A stretch of 64,000 bases of DNA from Bacillus sp. OK048 (GTDB lineage Bacteria > Bacillota > Bacilli > Bacillales > Cytobacillaceae): positions 62,001 to 126,000 of the forward strand of contig NZ_FNHN01000005.1 of NCBI RefSeq assembly GCF_900103525.1. The letters are read 5' to 3'. Both the position numbers and the translations under genes were made by a program. The notes beneath the pieces are model-generated. The model was not told the DNA's origin. It saw nothing but the letters and a program-made list of their open reading frames with translations, and did not search any database. Positions 45,259 through 52,672 of the stretch are shown piece by piece. Position 1 is the stretch's first letter. The number at the start of each line of letters is the position of its first letter.

Positions 45259-45624
45259 ATGAAAGAGCGCGATGTTTGTGAGGTTTCCTGTGTAGATATC
45301 GATAAAACCACACGCCTGCAGCCCTTGGTTGAAAAAGGTAATATTTTTGAGGTAACAAAGCTATTCAAAGCTTTATCGGATGAAACACGAATGAAAATTG
45401 CCTATGCTCTCACCCTTGAAGAGGAGCTTTGTGTTTGTGATGTGGCCAATATTGTCGGTGCGACCACGGCAACGGCATCCCATCATTTACGCCATCTAAA
45501 AAGCATCGGTCTGGCCAAATATCGAAAAGAGGGTAAATTAGTCTATTATTCTCTCGATGATGACCATGTGAAACAACTCATTCACATTGCTTTTGAGCAT
45601 CAGCAAGAGGTATCAAGCCGATAG
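45259..45624 (+). CDS. ArsR/SmtB-family metal-responsive repressor (CadC-like)
   Basis: The 121-residue protein is a winged-helix ArsR repressor with N-terminal cysteines (CEVSC) and the ELCVCDVA motif in the metal-binding helix, the pattern of CadC-type sensors of Cd, Pb or Zn. The recognition helix is TATASHHLRHLKSIG. It probably binds the operator in its own promoter and controls the CDF exporter that follows 68 bases later. The exact metal is inferred. Confidence 0.9.
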   Translation: MKERDVCEVSCVDIDKTTRLQPLVEKGNIFEVTKLFKALSDETRMKIAYALTLEEELCVCDVANIVGATTATASHHLRHLKSIGLAKYRKEGKLVYYSLDDDHVKQLIHIAFEHQQEVSSR

Positions 45625-45692
45625 TAAGTATGTATCGAAAAAAAGATAAATGAAAAAACTAAGAGACAACTCTAGTTGGGAGAGGAATAGTT

Positions 45693-46637
45693 ATGGGACA
45701 CCATCATCACCACCATGGGCACTCTCATGGTCATGGTCACGGACACAGCCATGTGCATTCACATACAAGTAATAAAAAAGCACTTTTGAGTTCATTTATT
45801 TTGATCGCTGTTTTTATGGTGGTCGAAGTCATTGGCGGTATTTTAACCAACAGCTTAGCTTTATTATCTGACGCTGGCCATATGCTTAGTGATGCGGCTG
45901 CGCTTGGTCTGAGCTTCTTCGCAATTAAGCTGGGAGAAAAACAAGTATCACAGGAAAAAACGTATGGTTACAAGCGTTTTGAAATTATCGCAGCGGCATT
46001 GAACGGTCTTACCCTCATTATCATTTCTGTATATATTTTTTATGAAGCCTTCCAGCGTTTCTTTGCTCCACCAGAAGTGCAAAGCACAGGCATGCTAATG
46101 ATTTCAGTAACAGGTTTAGTGGTAAACATCATCGCGGCTTGGATTTTGATGAGCGGTGACAAGGACGATAACCTCAATGTCCGCAGTGCATTCTTACATG
46201 TGCTAGGTGACATGCTTGGTTCGGTCGGTGCGATTGTAGCAGCTTTGCTAATTATGTTCTTCGGATGGACGATTGCCGATCCAATTGCCAGTGTGATTGT
46301 CGCAGTTTTAATCATAATAAGTGGTTTCCGTGTCACCAAAGATTCCTTCCATATCCTGATGGAGGGTGCTCCAACACAAATTGATATCCAGCAGGTAAAA
46401 GAAGCTCTAAGTAAGATTCCGCAAGTGAAGGAAGTCCATGATTTACACATCTGGACGATTACTTCTGGATATCCAGTATTAAGCTGTCATATTACCATTT
46501 TAGATGAAGCTATCCATGATGATATTCTGGCTCATTCGCAAAAAATTCTTCACGACGAGTTTCATATTGAGCATAGTACGATACAGGTTGAAAAAGCGGC
46601 AATCGGCTGTCCTAGCCCGCATGGGACATGTAATTAG
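45693..46637 (+). CDS. czcD: Cation diffusion facilitator zinc/cadmium exporter
   Basis: CDF proteins export Zn2+ and related ions in exchange for protons. The 314-residue protein has a very His-rich N-terminus (most of the first 25 residues), six membrane helices, the metal-site motifs LLSDAGHMLSD (helix 2) and HVLGDMLGS (helix 5), and a C-terminal cytosolic domain with VHDLHIWTITSG. The C-terminal 161 bases are repeated downstream of cydS. It is probably co-transcribed with the ArsR repressor. Confidence 0.93.
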   Translation: MGHHHHHHGHSHGHGHGHSHVHSHTSNKKALLSSFILIAVFMVVEVIGGILTNSLALLSDAGHMLSDAAALGLSFFAIKLGEKQVSQEKTYGYKRFEIIAAALNGLTLIIISVYIFYEAFQRFFAPPEVQSTGMLMISVTGLVVNIIAAWILMSGDKDDNLNVRSAFLHVLGDMLGSVGAIVAALLIMFFGWTIADPIASVIVAVLIIISGFRVTKDSFHILMEGAPTQIDIQQVKEALSKIPQVKEVHDLHIWTITSGYPVLSCHITILDEAIHDDILAHSQKILHDEFHIEHSTIQVEKAAIGCPSPHGTCN

Positions 46638-46658
46638 CGTATATGTATAAAAAACGAA

Positions 46659-46697
46659 GGAGACAGGCACCCAAAACCGTGCCAGTCTCCCCCTTTT
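46659..46697 (+). terminator. Terminator after czcD
   Basis: GGAGACAGGCAC and GTGCCAGTCTCC pair with one mismatch, followed by CCCTTTTT. Confidence 0.85.
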
Positions 46698-46757
46698 TAG
46701 GAACAACATGTTGAATTACTATTCAACAATAGGGCGCATTCTCTCAAGAAAAAGTGC

Positions 46758-46780
46758 AATTTTTAACGTTGTTAAAAATT
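46758..46780 (+). promoter_or_regulatory. Perfect inverted repeat upstream of cydA
   Basis: AATTTTTAAC and GTTAAAAATT are separated by GTT. The site lies about 260 bases upstream of cydA and is a plausible operator; it does not match a complete Rex or Fnr site. A TTGTTAA half-site follows near 46857. Confidence 0.5.
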
Positions 46781-46820
46781 AATATGGGTAATCAATAAAA
46801 TTTAAATGACAACGAAAACT

Positions 46821-46848
46821 CCTTCATCTCAATGTGAAGGAGTTTTTT
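46821..46848 (+). terminator. Hairpin upstream of the cyd genes
   Basis: AACTCCTTCA and TGAAGGAGTT pair, followed by TTTTG. It may be a second terminator for czcD or an attenuator for cydA. Confidence 0.7.
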
Positions 46849-46900
46849 GTTCAATAATTGTTAAAAAATTACTATATTACGGATAAATTTGGGAAGGATA

Positions 46901-47020
46901 ATGAGGAATCGGGGAGGGATTTCTATTTATAAAAAACAAGAACGGAAATTGATCGTGCTTAGTTTCATTTTAGCTTCCATATTAGGATTATCTTTTATAG
47001 GCCGTATTTTTTCAGGATAA
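46901..47020 (+). CDS. 39-residue single-pass membrane peptide upstream of cydA
   Basis: A 39-codon frame starts at ATG 46901 just after GGGAAGGAT and ends 18 bases before cydA. The peptide has a basic start (MRNRGGISIYKKQERK) and one helix (LIVLSFILASILGLSFIG). An alternative ATT start after GGGAGGG would give 31 residues. Its tight coupling to cydA suggests a small accessory subunit, distinct from CydS, but no homology is claimed. Confidence 0.5.
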   Translation: MRNRGGISIYKKQERKLIVLSFILASILGLSFIGRIFSG

Positions 47021-47038
47021 GAAAAAGGTGGTGAGGAA

Positions 47039-48385
47039 ATGGGAAATGAAGAAGCAATATTTTTTAGCCGCGTCCTAACAGAATTAACTTTATCCTTCCA
47101 TATTATTTACGCAACCATTGGTGTTGGCATCCCACTGATGATTATGATTGCACAATGGGTGGGGATAAAGAAGCAGGACGAACATTACATATTATTAGCA
47201 AGAAGATGGACACGCGGGTTTGTGATAACAGTCGCTGTCGGGGTGGTGACAGGCACCGCTATTGGTTTACAGCTATCGCTGCTATGGCCAAACTTTATGG
47301 TGCTAGCAGGAAATGTCATTGCCCTTCCGCTCTTTATGGAGACCTTTGCGTTTTTCTTTGAAGCGATCTTTTTAGGCATTTATCTTTATACATGGGACCG
47401 CTTTGAGAATCAACGAAAACATTTGCTGCTGCTGATTCCTGTGGCAATCGGAGCATCTTTTTCAGCGGTTTTTATTACGATTGTCAATGCATTTATGAAT
47501 GCTCCCCAGGGTTTTGACATTGAAAATGGGCAGCTAGTAAATGTAAGTCCGATTGTGGCGATGTTTAATCCAGCAATGCCGACTAAGGTTGCCCATGTCC
47601 TGGTAACAGCCTACATGACTTCAGCATTTGTACTGGCTGCAGTCGGTGCATTTCGTTTGCTTAAGGGTTCTAACCATCTATACCATAAAAAAGCGTTATT
47701 TTTAACAATGAAAATTGGACTCATTTTTTCAATCGCTAGTGCTGTTATCGGCGACTTCTCCGGAAAATATTTAGCCAAATATCAGCCGGAAAAATTAGCT
47801 GCGGCTGAATGGCATTTTGAAACAGAAGCAGGCGCACCACTGATTTTGTATGGGGTTCTTGATAACGGGGAAGTAAAATACGCCTTTAAAATTCCATTCG
47901 CATTAAGCATTTTAGCACATAGTGCTCCCAATGCTGAGGTCATCGGACTTGACCAATTTCCAGAGGATGAGGTCCCTCCCCTCTATATCCATTACCTGTT
48001 TGATACAATGGTTACGATTGGTATGTGGATGACCTTGATATCGATGGTGTATCTTGTTGGTACATGGAAGAAATGGCGTTTCACCTCGTCAAAATGGTTC
48101 AGGTGGCTGATTGTACTTGGGGGTCCGCTATCCATTATTGCCATAGAAGCGGGCTGGTGGCTCGATGAAGTGGGGCGGCAGCCATGGATATTGAGGGGGA
48201 TTATGCGTACAAAAGAAGCAGCGACAACTAGTGGACAGGTGGATTTAATGCTGCTGTTGTTTGCTGGATTGTACCTTATCCTAGGAATTGGAAGTATAGT
48301 CGTGCTCATGAGAATGTTCCGAAAGAATACCGTGGAGCAAGAGTTATCAGACCGTGCTGCACAAAGGAGTGGGGGGGCACAATGA
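47039..48385 (+). CDS. cydA: Cytochrome bd ubiquinol/menaquinol oxidase subunit I
   Basis: CydA carries the three haems of cytochrome bd and oxidises quinol while reducing O2 to water. The 448-residue length equals that of the short-Q-loop Bacillales enzymes. Haem ligands are visible: His in FSRVLTELTLSFHIIYA and later His and Met residues in helices 5 and 7 (VAHVLVTAYMTS; HYLFDTMVTIGMWM). GRQPWILRGIMRT is the signature near the C-terminus. The ATG follows AGGTGGTGAGG. Its stop overlaps cydB by four bases. The enzyme gives high-affinity respiration. Confidence 0.94.
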   Translation: MGNEEAIFFSRVLTELTLSFHIIYATIGVGIPLMIMIAQWVGIKKQDEHYILLARRWTRGFVITVAVGVVTGTAIGLQLSLLWPNFMVLAGNVIALPLFMETFAFFFEAIFLGIYLYTWDRFENQRKHLLLLIPVAIGASFSAVFITIVNAFMNAPQGFDIENGQLVNVSPIVAMFNPAMPTKVAHVLVTAYMTSAFVLAAVGAFRLLKGSNHLYHKKALFLTMKIGLIFSIASAVIGDFSGKYLAKYQPEKLAAAEWHFETEAGAPLILYGVLDNGEVKYAFKIPFALSILAHSAPNAEVIGLDQFPEDEVPPLYIHYLFDTMVTIGMWMTLISMVYLVGTWKKWRFTSSKWFRWLIVLGGPLSIIAIEAGWWLDEVGRQPWILRGIMRTKEAATTSGQVDLMLLLFAGLYLILGIGSIVVLMRMFRKNTVEQELSDRAAQRSGGAQ

Positions 48386-49407
48386 ATCTTGAAATCATTG
48401 GGATTACGGTTCTGGGGATGTTTCTTTTTGGTTACATTATCATCGCTTCGATTGATTTTGGTGCAGGATTTTTTAATGCTTACAGTACCGTAAGAGGTAA
48501 GCAGCATATATTAACTAAGATTATTCAAAGGTACTTATCACCTGTTTGGGAAGTCACAAATGTGTTTCTCGTGTTTTTCTTTGTTGGAATGGTTGGTTTC
48601 TTTCCACAAACAGCGTACTATTACGGCACAATTTTACTTGTTCCCGTAAGCTTTGCGATTATTCTACTAGCCATTCGTGGATCCTATTATGCATTTACCA
48701 TCTATGGCGGACTTAAACATAAAAGGTATGTCATCATCTATGGGCTATCGGGTCTGTTTATCCCAGCATCCCTATCGATTGTACTGACCATTTCAGAGGG
48801 CGGCTTTGTAACAATCAGAGATTCTGGACCCGTGCTCGATTATTGGGCATTGTTTACAAGTCCTTTATCATGGAGCATTGTGGTACTGAGTCTGACAGCT
48901 GTGTTATATATTTCTGCAGTCTTTTTAACCTGGTACGCGCATCAAGCGAAGGATGAGGCAGCAACAAATCTTATGCGAAGATACGCACTAATTTGGGCAG
49001 CACCAGCAATTATGGCGGCTGCTGGCATTATTGTTGAATTGAGGATCCATAATCCAGAACATTATCAGCGGTTAATAGACCTATGGTGGATGTTTGTTCT
49101 TTCCACCGCTTTCTTTTTTGGAACTGTTTATTTTGTTTGGAAACGCCATTCTTATTGGTTAGCATTTTGGCTCTTAATTGGCCAATTTTCACTTGCTTTT
49201 TTAGCGTATGGAATCTCACATTATCCATATTTACTGTATCCGTATCTTAGTATTTATGATAGCTTTACCAATAAAACGATGGCTTCAGCATTAATCATTG
49301 CCTTTATTGCTGGGCTTGGCTTACTCCTGCCATCCTTGTATCTGCTGCTAAAGCTTTTTTTGTTTAACAAAGAATATGTACAGGGGAAACGAAATGATCA
49401 TGTTTAA
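48382..49407 (+). CDS. cydB: Cytochrome bd oxidase subunit II
   Basis: CydB is the haem-free partner of CydA and stabilises it. The 341-residue protein has eight or nine membrane helices, starts with the typical GITVLGMFLFGYIIIASIDFGAG and has WEVTNVFLVFFFVGMVGFFP. Four-base overlap with cydA and the small subunit cydS twelve bases downstream define the operon. The site GGGGGGGC precedes the start. Confidence 0.93.
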   Translation: MNLEIIGITVLGMFLFGYIIIASIDFGAGFFNAYSTVRGKQHILTKIIQRYLSPVWEVTNVFLVFFFVGMVGFFPQTAYYYGTILLVPVSFAIILLAIRGSYYAFTIYGGLKHKRYVIIYGLSGLFIPASLSIVLTISEGGFVTIRDSGPVLDYWALFTSPLSWSIVVLSLTAVLYISAVFLTWYAHQAKDEAATNLMRRYALIWAAPAIMAAAGIIVELRIHNPEHYQRLIDLWWMFVLSTAFFFGTVYFVWKRHSYWLAFWLLIGQFSLAFLAYGISHYPYLLYPYLSIYDSFTNKTMASALIIAFIAGLGLLLPSLYLLLKLFLFNKEYVQGKRNDHV

Positions 49408-49419
49408 GGAGCAGAACCT

Positions 49420-49524
49420 ATGTTAGAAGAATTTCTAATTTTTTATGCACCATTTTTAATCGTTATTCTATCCATCGCAATTTCTTTCTGGATTGCAGCG
49501 AAGAATGACGCAGTTGAAAAATAG
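49420..49524 (+). CDS. cydS: Cytochrome bd small subunit CydS
   Basis: A 34-codon gene (MLEEFLIFYAPFLIVILS then a second helix half and AAKNDAVEK) follows cydB with AAGGAG seven bases upstream. It matches the form of the 33-residue CydS subunit seen in the Geobacillus cytochrome bd structure: an F/YAP turn then one helix with a charged C-terminal tail. It is too short for routine gene finders. Confidence 0.85.
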   Translation: MLEEFLIFYAPFLIVILSIAISFWIAAKNDAVEK

Positions 49525-49530
49525 CTGATT

Positions 49531-49691
49531 TATTAAGTTGTCATATTACGATTTTAGATGAGGCCATCCATGATGATATTCTGGCACATTCGCAAAAAAA
49601 TCTTCACGACGAGTTTCATATTGAACATAGTACGATGCAGGTTGAAAAAGCTGAAGTCGGTTGCCCTAGCCCGTATGGAACATGTAATTAG
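49531..49691 (+). pseudogene. Relict 3' fragment of a CDF exporter gene
   Basis: These 161 bases match the last 161 bases of czcD (46477-46637) without gaps and with about 15 mismatches by eye, ending at the same TAG stop. Only the C-terminal 53 codons remain; no start or ribosome site is present. It lies just after cydS, so the cyd genes are bracketed by czcD ends in the same direction. Confidence 0.9.
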
Positions 49692-49740
49692 AAAGAAATA
49701 ATCATTAACATCAAATAACCCTTAGTCGTTAACCTAAGGG

Positions 49741-50382
49741 TTATTTGATGTGCTTAATAGCATAAATAGCGAGTTGAACACGATTTTCAAGCTCTAGTTT
49801 TTCTAATAAATTTTTTAAATGATTTTTCACCGTGTTTTCAGAAATAAATAATTGATCTGCAATTTTTTTATTGGAAATACCTTCACTGATTAAGAGAAGG
49901 ATTTCCATTTCTCTTCGTGTAAGTGATTTGGCTTGCGAGGAATTCTGCAGGTCCTTCTCCCTAAATTGGTATAGAAGCTTCCCTGCCATTCCACGAGTTG
50001 CATCACTTTTTCCTTCGACCACGGAGTGTAAATATTTGATCCATTCATCAGGATCCATATTTTTCAAAAGATAGCCTTGAGCACCATATTGAATGGCTGT
50101 AAACAAATCAGCGACATTATCAGACACGCTTAAGATAATAATTTTAATGAAAGGGGATTTTTCTTTTATGATCTTTGTTGCTTCTAAACCATTTATTACA
50201 GGCATTTGAATATCCATTAATATAATATCTGGATTAAGCTGCAGACTCATTTTAATAGCTTCTTTTCCATCTTTTGCTTGTCCGATGATATCAAAATAAG
50301 GATCATCTTCAAGCATTGCCAAGATCGCTTCTCTAGCATGGGGATGATCATCAGCAATTAATATCCTATAGGGATTTATCAT
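49741..50382 (-). CDS. NarL/LuxR-family response regulator
   Basis: The 213-residue protein has a receiver domain (IADDHPH acidic pair, phosphoacceptor Asp in ILMDIQMP near residue 56, Lys in YLLKNMD) and a LuxR-type helix-turn-helix (LTRREMEILLLISEGISN; SENTVKNHLKNLLEKL). It overlaps the kinase gene by 17 bases, so they form a coupled pair. Sequence is DegU/LiaR-like. Targets are not evident; the divergent ycnI-like gene is a candidate. Confidence 0.92.
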   Translation of the reverse strand: MINPYRILIADDHPHAREAILAMLEDDPYFDIIGQAKDGKEAIKMSLQLNPDIILMDIQMPVINGLEATKIIKEKSPFIKIIILSVSDNVADLFTAIQYGAQGYLLKNMDPDEWIKYLHSVVEGKSDATRGMAGKLLYQFREKDLQNSSQAKSLTRREMEILLLISEGISNKKIADQLFISENTVKNHLKNLLEKLELENRVQLAIYAIKHIK

Positions 50383-51184
50383 ATTCCTTATTACCTCGCA
50401 AAATAATTTTTGTTCCTCGATTCACTTGTGTATCAATCTCTATGCTGCTATTCAACTTTTCTGCCTTTTCCTTTAGCATCGCAAGTCCATATCGGGTTGA
50501 CCCAACATCGTTTAGGTTAAAACCTCGACCATTATCTTCTATCATCAATTCCCATTCATCAAAACCTGTATGAAACTTGAAGGTAATAGAAGTAGCTTCT
50601 GAATGCTTTCTAATATTGATAAATGCCTCTTGAATGACTCCAAAAAGGATAACCTCTTCCGCAGGAGTAAAATGACTATCTTTTAAACGAATATCCGAAT
50701 CTATATCCATTCCAGAAACGGTGCTCCAGTCTTCTAACCAATTTTGGATTCGATGTGAAAAATTAACCTGTTCAGTTGGATCGATACGCAAATTAAAAAT
50801 TGCCTGCCGTAACTGGGTATCGATTGAATTAACAAGGGAATCAGCCTCTGCAGTTTTTTCTTTTTTTAAATAGACTTTTAATAAAAAAAGAGATTGAGCA
50901 ATACTATCATGTAACTCCTTTGCTAACCTTTCCCTTTCTTCATAGATTGCCCGCATTTCTCGTTCTTTTGTTAATCTCTGGTTCTTCTTTTCAATCGCTC
51001 TGAACATCCAGGTCGCAAAGGTATATGAAATGATGAGAGTTAAGATGGTAATCAAATAGTTGCCTGTTTCCATTGAGAGAGAATGAAGGATGACGCTATG
51101 ACGGAAAAATTCAAAACCACCAATTAAAAAGGTTGGAATTAACACAGTGAAGAGCTTCATTATTCGGTATGACACAGTTTTCAT
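50366..51184 (-). CDS. HisKA_3-type membrane sensor kinase
   Basis: The 272-residue kinase has two N-terminal membrane helices with a very short outer loop (about residues 10-58), a linker coiled coil, the phosphoacceptor His in AKELHDSIAQSL and an HATPase_c domain (EAFINIRKHSEA; DNGRGFNLND; RYGLAMLKEKAE). The short sensor loop resembles intramembrane-sensing kinases. The ATG at 51184 follows GGAAAGGTG; a 32-codon upstream extension has no site. It and the regulator are divergent from the copper-protein gene. Confidence 0.9.
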   Translation of the reverse strand: MKTVSYRIMKLFTVLIPTFLIGGFEFFRHSVILHSLSMETGNYLITILTLIISYTFATWMFRAIEKKNQRLTKEREMRAIYEERERLAKELHDSIAQSLFLLKVYLKKEKTAEADSLVNSIDTQLRQAIFNLRIDPTEQVNFSHRIQNWLEDWSTVSGMDIDSDIRLKDSHFTPAEEVILFGVIQEAFINIRKHSEATSITFKFHTGFDEWELMIEDNGRGFNLNDVGSTRYGLAMLKEKAEKLNSSIEIDTQVNRGTKIILRGNKEYDKSL

Positions 51185-51362
51185 CACCTTTCCTATTTTT
51201 ATTTTACATGAAATGGACATTCTGTGACAAAACTTTGAACATTGTAGATTTATGTATGAAAAATAGCCCATAAGGGTCATATAAGAAAGGAGTAAAATCC
51301 TTTAATTTTATATATAAGGAACTTGTCTATGTTAAATATAAGAAGGAATTGGAGCGTTTTAT

Positions 51363-52016
51363 ATGAAAAAAATAGTAACTTTACTGGTATTGATGATTGG
51401 TGCTTTATCATTATTTGCAGGAGCGGCAAGTGCTCATGTTAACATTGGACCAAAAGAAACGTCACAAGGAGCATATGAAATGTTTACGGTAAAAGTCCCC
51501 TCTGAAAAAGAAGATGTAAAGACTACAAAAATTGAAGTTAAGATCCCTGAAGAAGTCAATATTACTCGTTTTGAACCGAAGCCAGGCTGGACCTATGAAA
51601 CTCAAAAAGACGCATCAGGTAAAATTACATCCGTTACATGGACATCAGAAGGAGAAGGGCTATCTGCGACTGAATTTGGTCAGTTTAACATGAATGGAAA
51701 AGTGGGCGAAAAAGCAACGGAAATTGTATGGAAAGCGATCCAAACATACTCCGATGGAAGTGTTGTAGAATGGGTAGAAGCAGAAGAGGCAAATTACCCT
51801 GCTTCTATAACGGTTGTAAATCCAGCTGATGCTTCTGCACATGGCCATGGCCATGGAGAAAAAACGACTGATAAGGAATCTCTATCAGAAGAAAAAGCAA
51901 CGGAGGAAGTTAAAGAATCAAGTGCGAGTACATCAAATACACCGCTGTACCTTTCCATCGCAGCATTACTGGCAGGATTGATTGCTTTAGTAATCTCTCT
52001 TAAAAAAAGAGGATAA
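51363..52016 (+). CDS. YcnI-like copper-binding envelope protein
   Basis: The 217-residue protein has a signal peptide cleaved near ASA-HVNIG, leaving an N-terminal His that in YcnI (DUF1775) proteins forms a copper site. The domain follows (FTVKVPSEKEDVKTTKIEVKIP; GWTYETQ; WTSEGEGLSA). A His-rich linker (SAHGHGHGEK) leads to a C-terminal membrane helix and a KKRG tail, so it is anchored to the membrane. The copper importer YcnJ and regulator YcnK, its operon partners in B. subtilis, are absent here; a two-component system lies upstream in divergent orientation. Confidence 0.85.
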   Translation: MKKIVTLLVLMIGALSLFAGAASAHVNIGPKETSQGAYEMFTVKVPSEKEDVKTTKIEVKIPEEVNITRFEPKPGWTYETQKDASGKITSVTWTSEGEGLSATEFGQFNMNGKVGEKATEIVWKAIQTYSDGSVVEWVEAEEANYPASITVVNPADASAHGHGHGEKTTDKESLSEEKATEEVKESSASTSNTPLYLSIAALLAGLIALVISLKKRG

Positions 52017-52123
52017 TTGGTTATTGAAGACAAGAGTGATGAATCCTCTTGTCTTTTTTGTTGCAATTTTAAGAATATATTTCTAAAATATATAAACAGA
52101 AACAAATGAATGAGGTGTTCCCA

Positions 52124-52363
52124 TTGGAAGAGGTTTTTAGATACTTATCAGCGCTTATATTGCCAGGATTGCTCGTCTTGCTTTTTACCCGGGTCACGTA
52201 TAATCGCTACATTGGTCTTGCCTTAACCGTAGGACTCATTGCAGCTTCTGTTTATAAGGGCTACACAAACACATATGCCCTCATTGTAATAGATGCATTT
52301 TCTCTCACTGGCGGTTTCTGGCTTGCGGTGAAACTGAAGCATAGAGTCATCAAAAAAACGTAA
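52124..52363 (+). CDS. csbA: Small membrane protein CsbA
   Basis: CsbA is a sigma-B-controlled small membrane protein of unknown function, located just before uvrB in B. subtilis as here. The 79-residue product has two or three helices and the family segment LFTRVTYNRYIGLALT. I chose TTG 52124 because TGAGGTG lies six bases upstream; the ATG at 52106 would give 85 residues but has no site. Confidence 0.75.
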   Translation: MEEVFRYLSALILPGLLVLLFTRVTYNRYIGLALTVGLIAASVYKGYTNTYALIVIDAFSLTGGFWLAVKLKHRVIKKT

Positions 52364-52410
52364 TCACCTAAAATTAGTCTGTCAAACAAATGACAGGCTT
52401 TTTGTTTTTG

Positions 52411-52515
52411 ACAAGTAAAATGGGTTTTCTCGCGAGTAAATCGTAATATTTGGCGAGTAAATACCAAATTTCAGCGAGAAAATCCACCTTTCCCGCGAGT
52501 AAAATGAAATTCTCT
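52411..52515. repeat. 21-bp direct-repeat array upstream of uvrB
   Basis: Five units with the core GCGAGTAAA (first unit ACAAGTAAA, fourth GCGAGAAAA) begin at 52411, 52432, 52453, 52474 and 52495, exactly 21 bases apart, or two helical turns. It occupies the 309-base gap between csbA and uvrB together with the SOS box. No gene is seen there. Confidence 0.85.
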
Positions 52516-52524
52516 TCAAAAAAA

Positions 52525-52538
52525 CGAATGTTCGTTCG
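52525..52538 (+). promoter_or_regulatory. LexA (DinR) SOS box of uvrBA
   Basis: CGAATGTTCGTTCG matches the Bacillus SOS box CGAAC-N4-GTTCG with one mismatch and lies upstream of uvrB, a known LexA target. Confidence 0.8.
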
Positions 52539-52672
52539 TATATTAGTGGTTTGTTTTTAGGATATTGTGTTAGAATGATACTATTAGAAATTTGAGGAAC
52601 ACTTTCCGGCACCATCCCGGCTTTTTTGCATGTTTAAAGCTAGAAAGTGATTGATTTTCGGGAGGGAATTTT

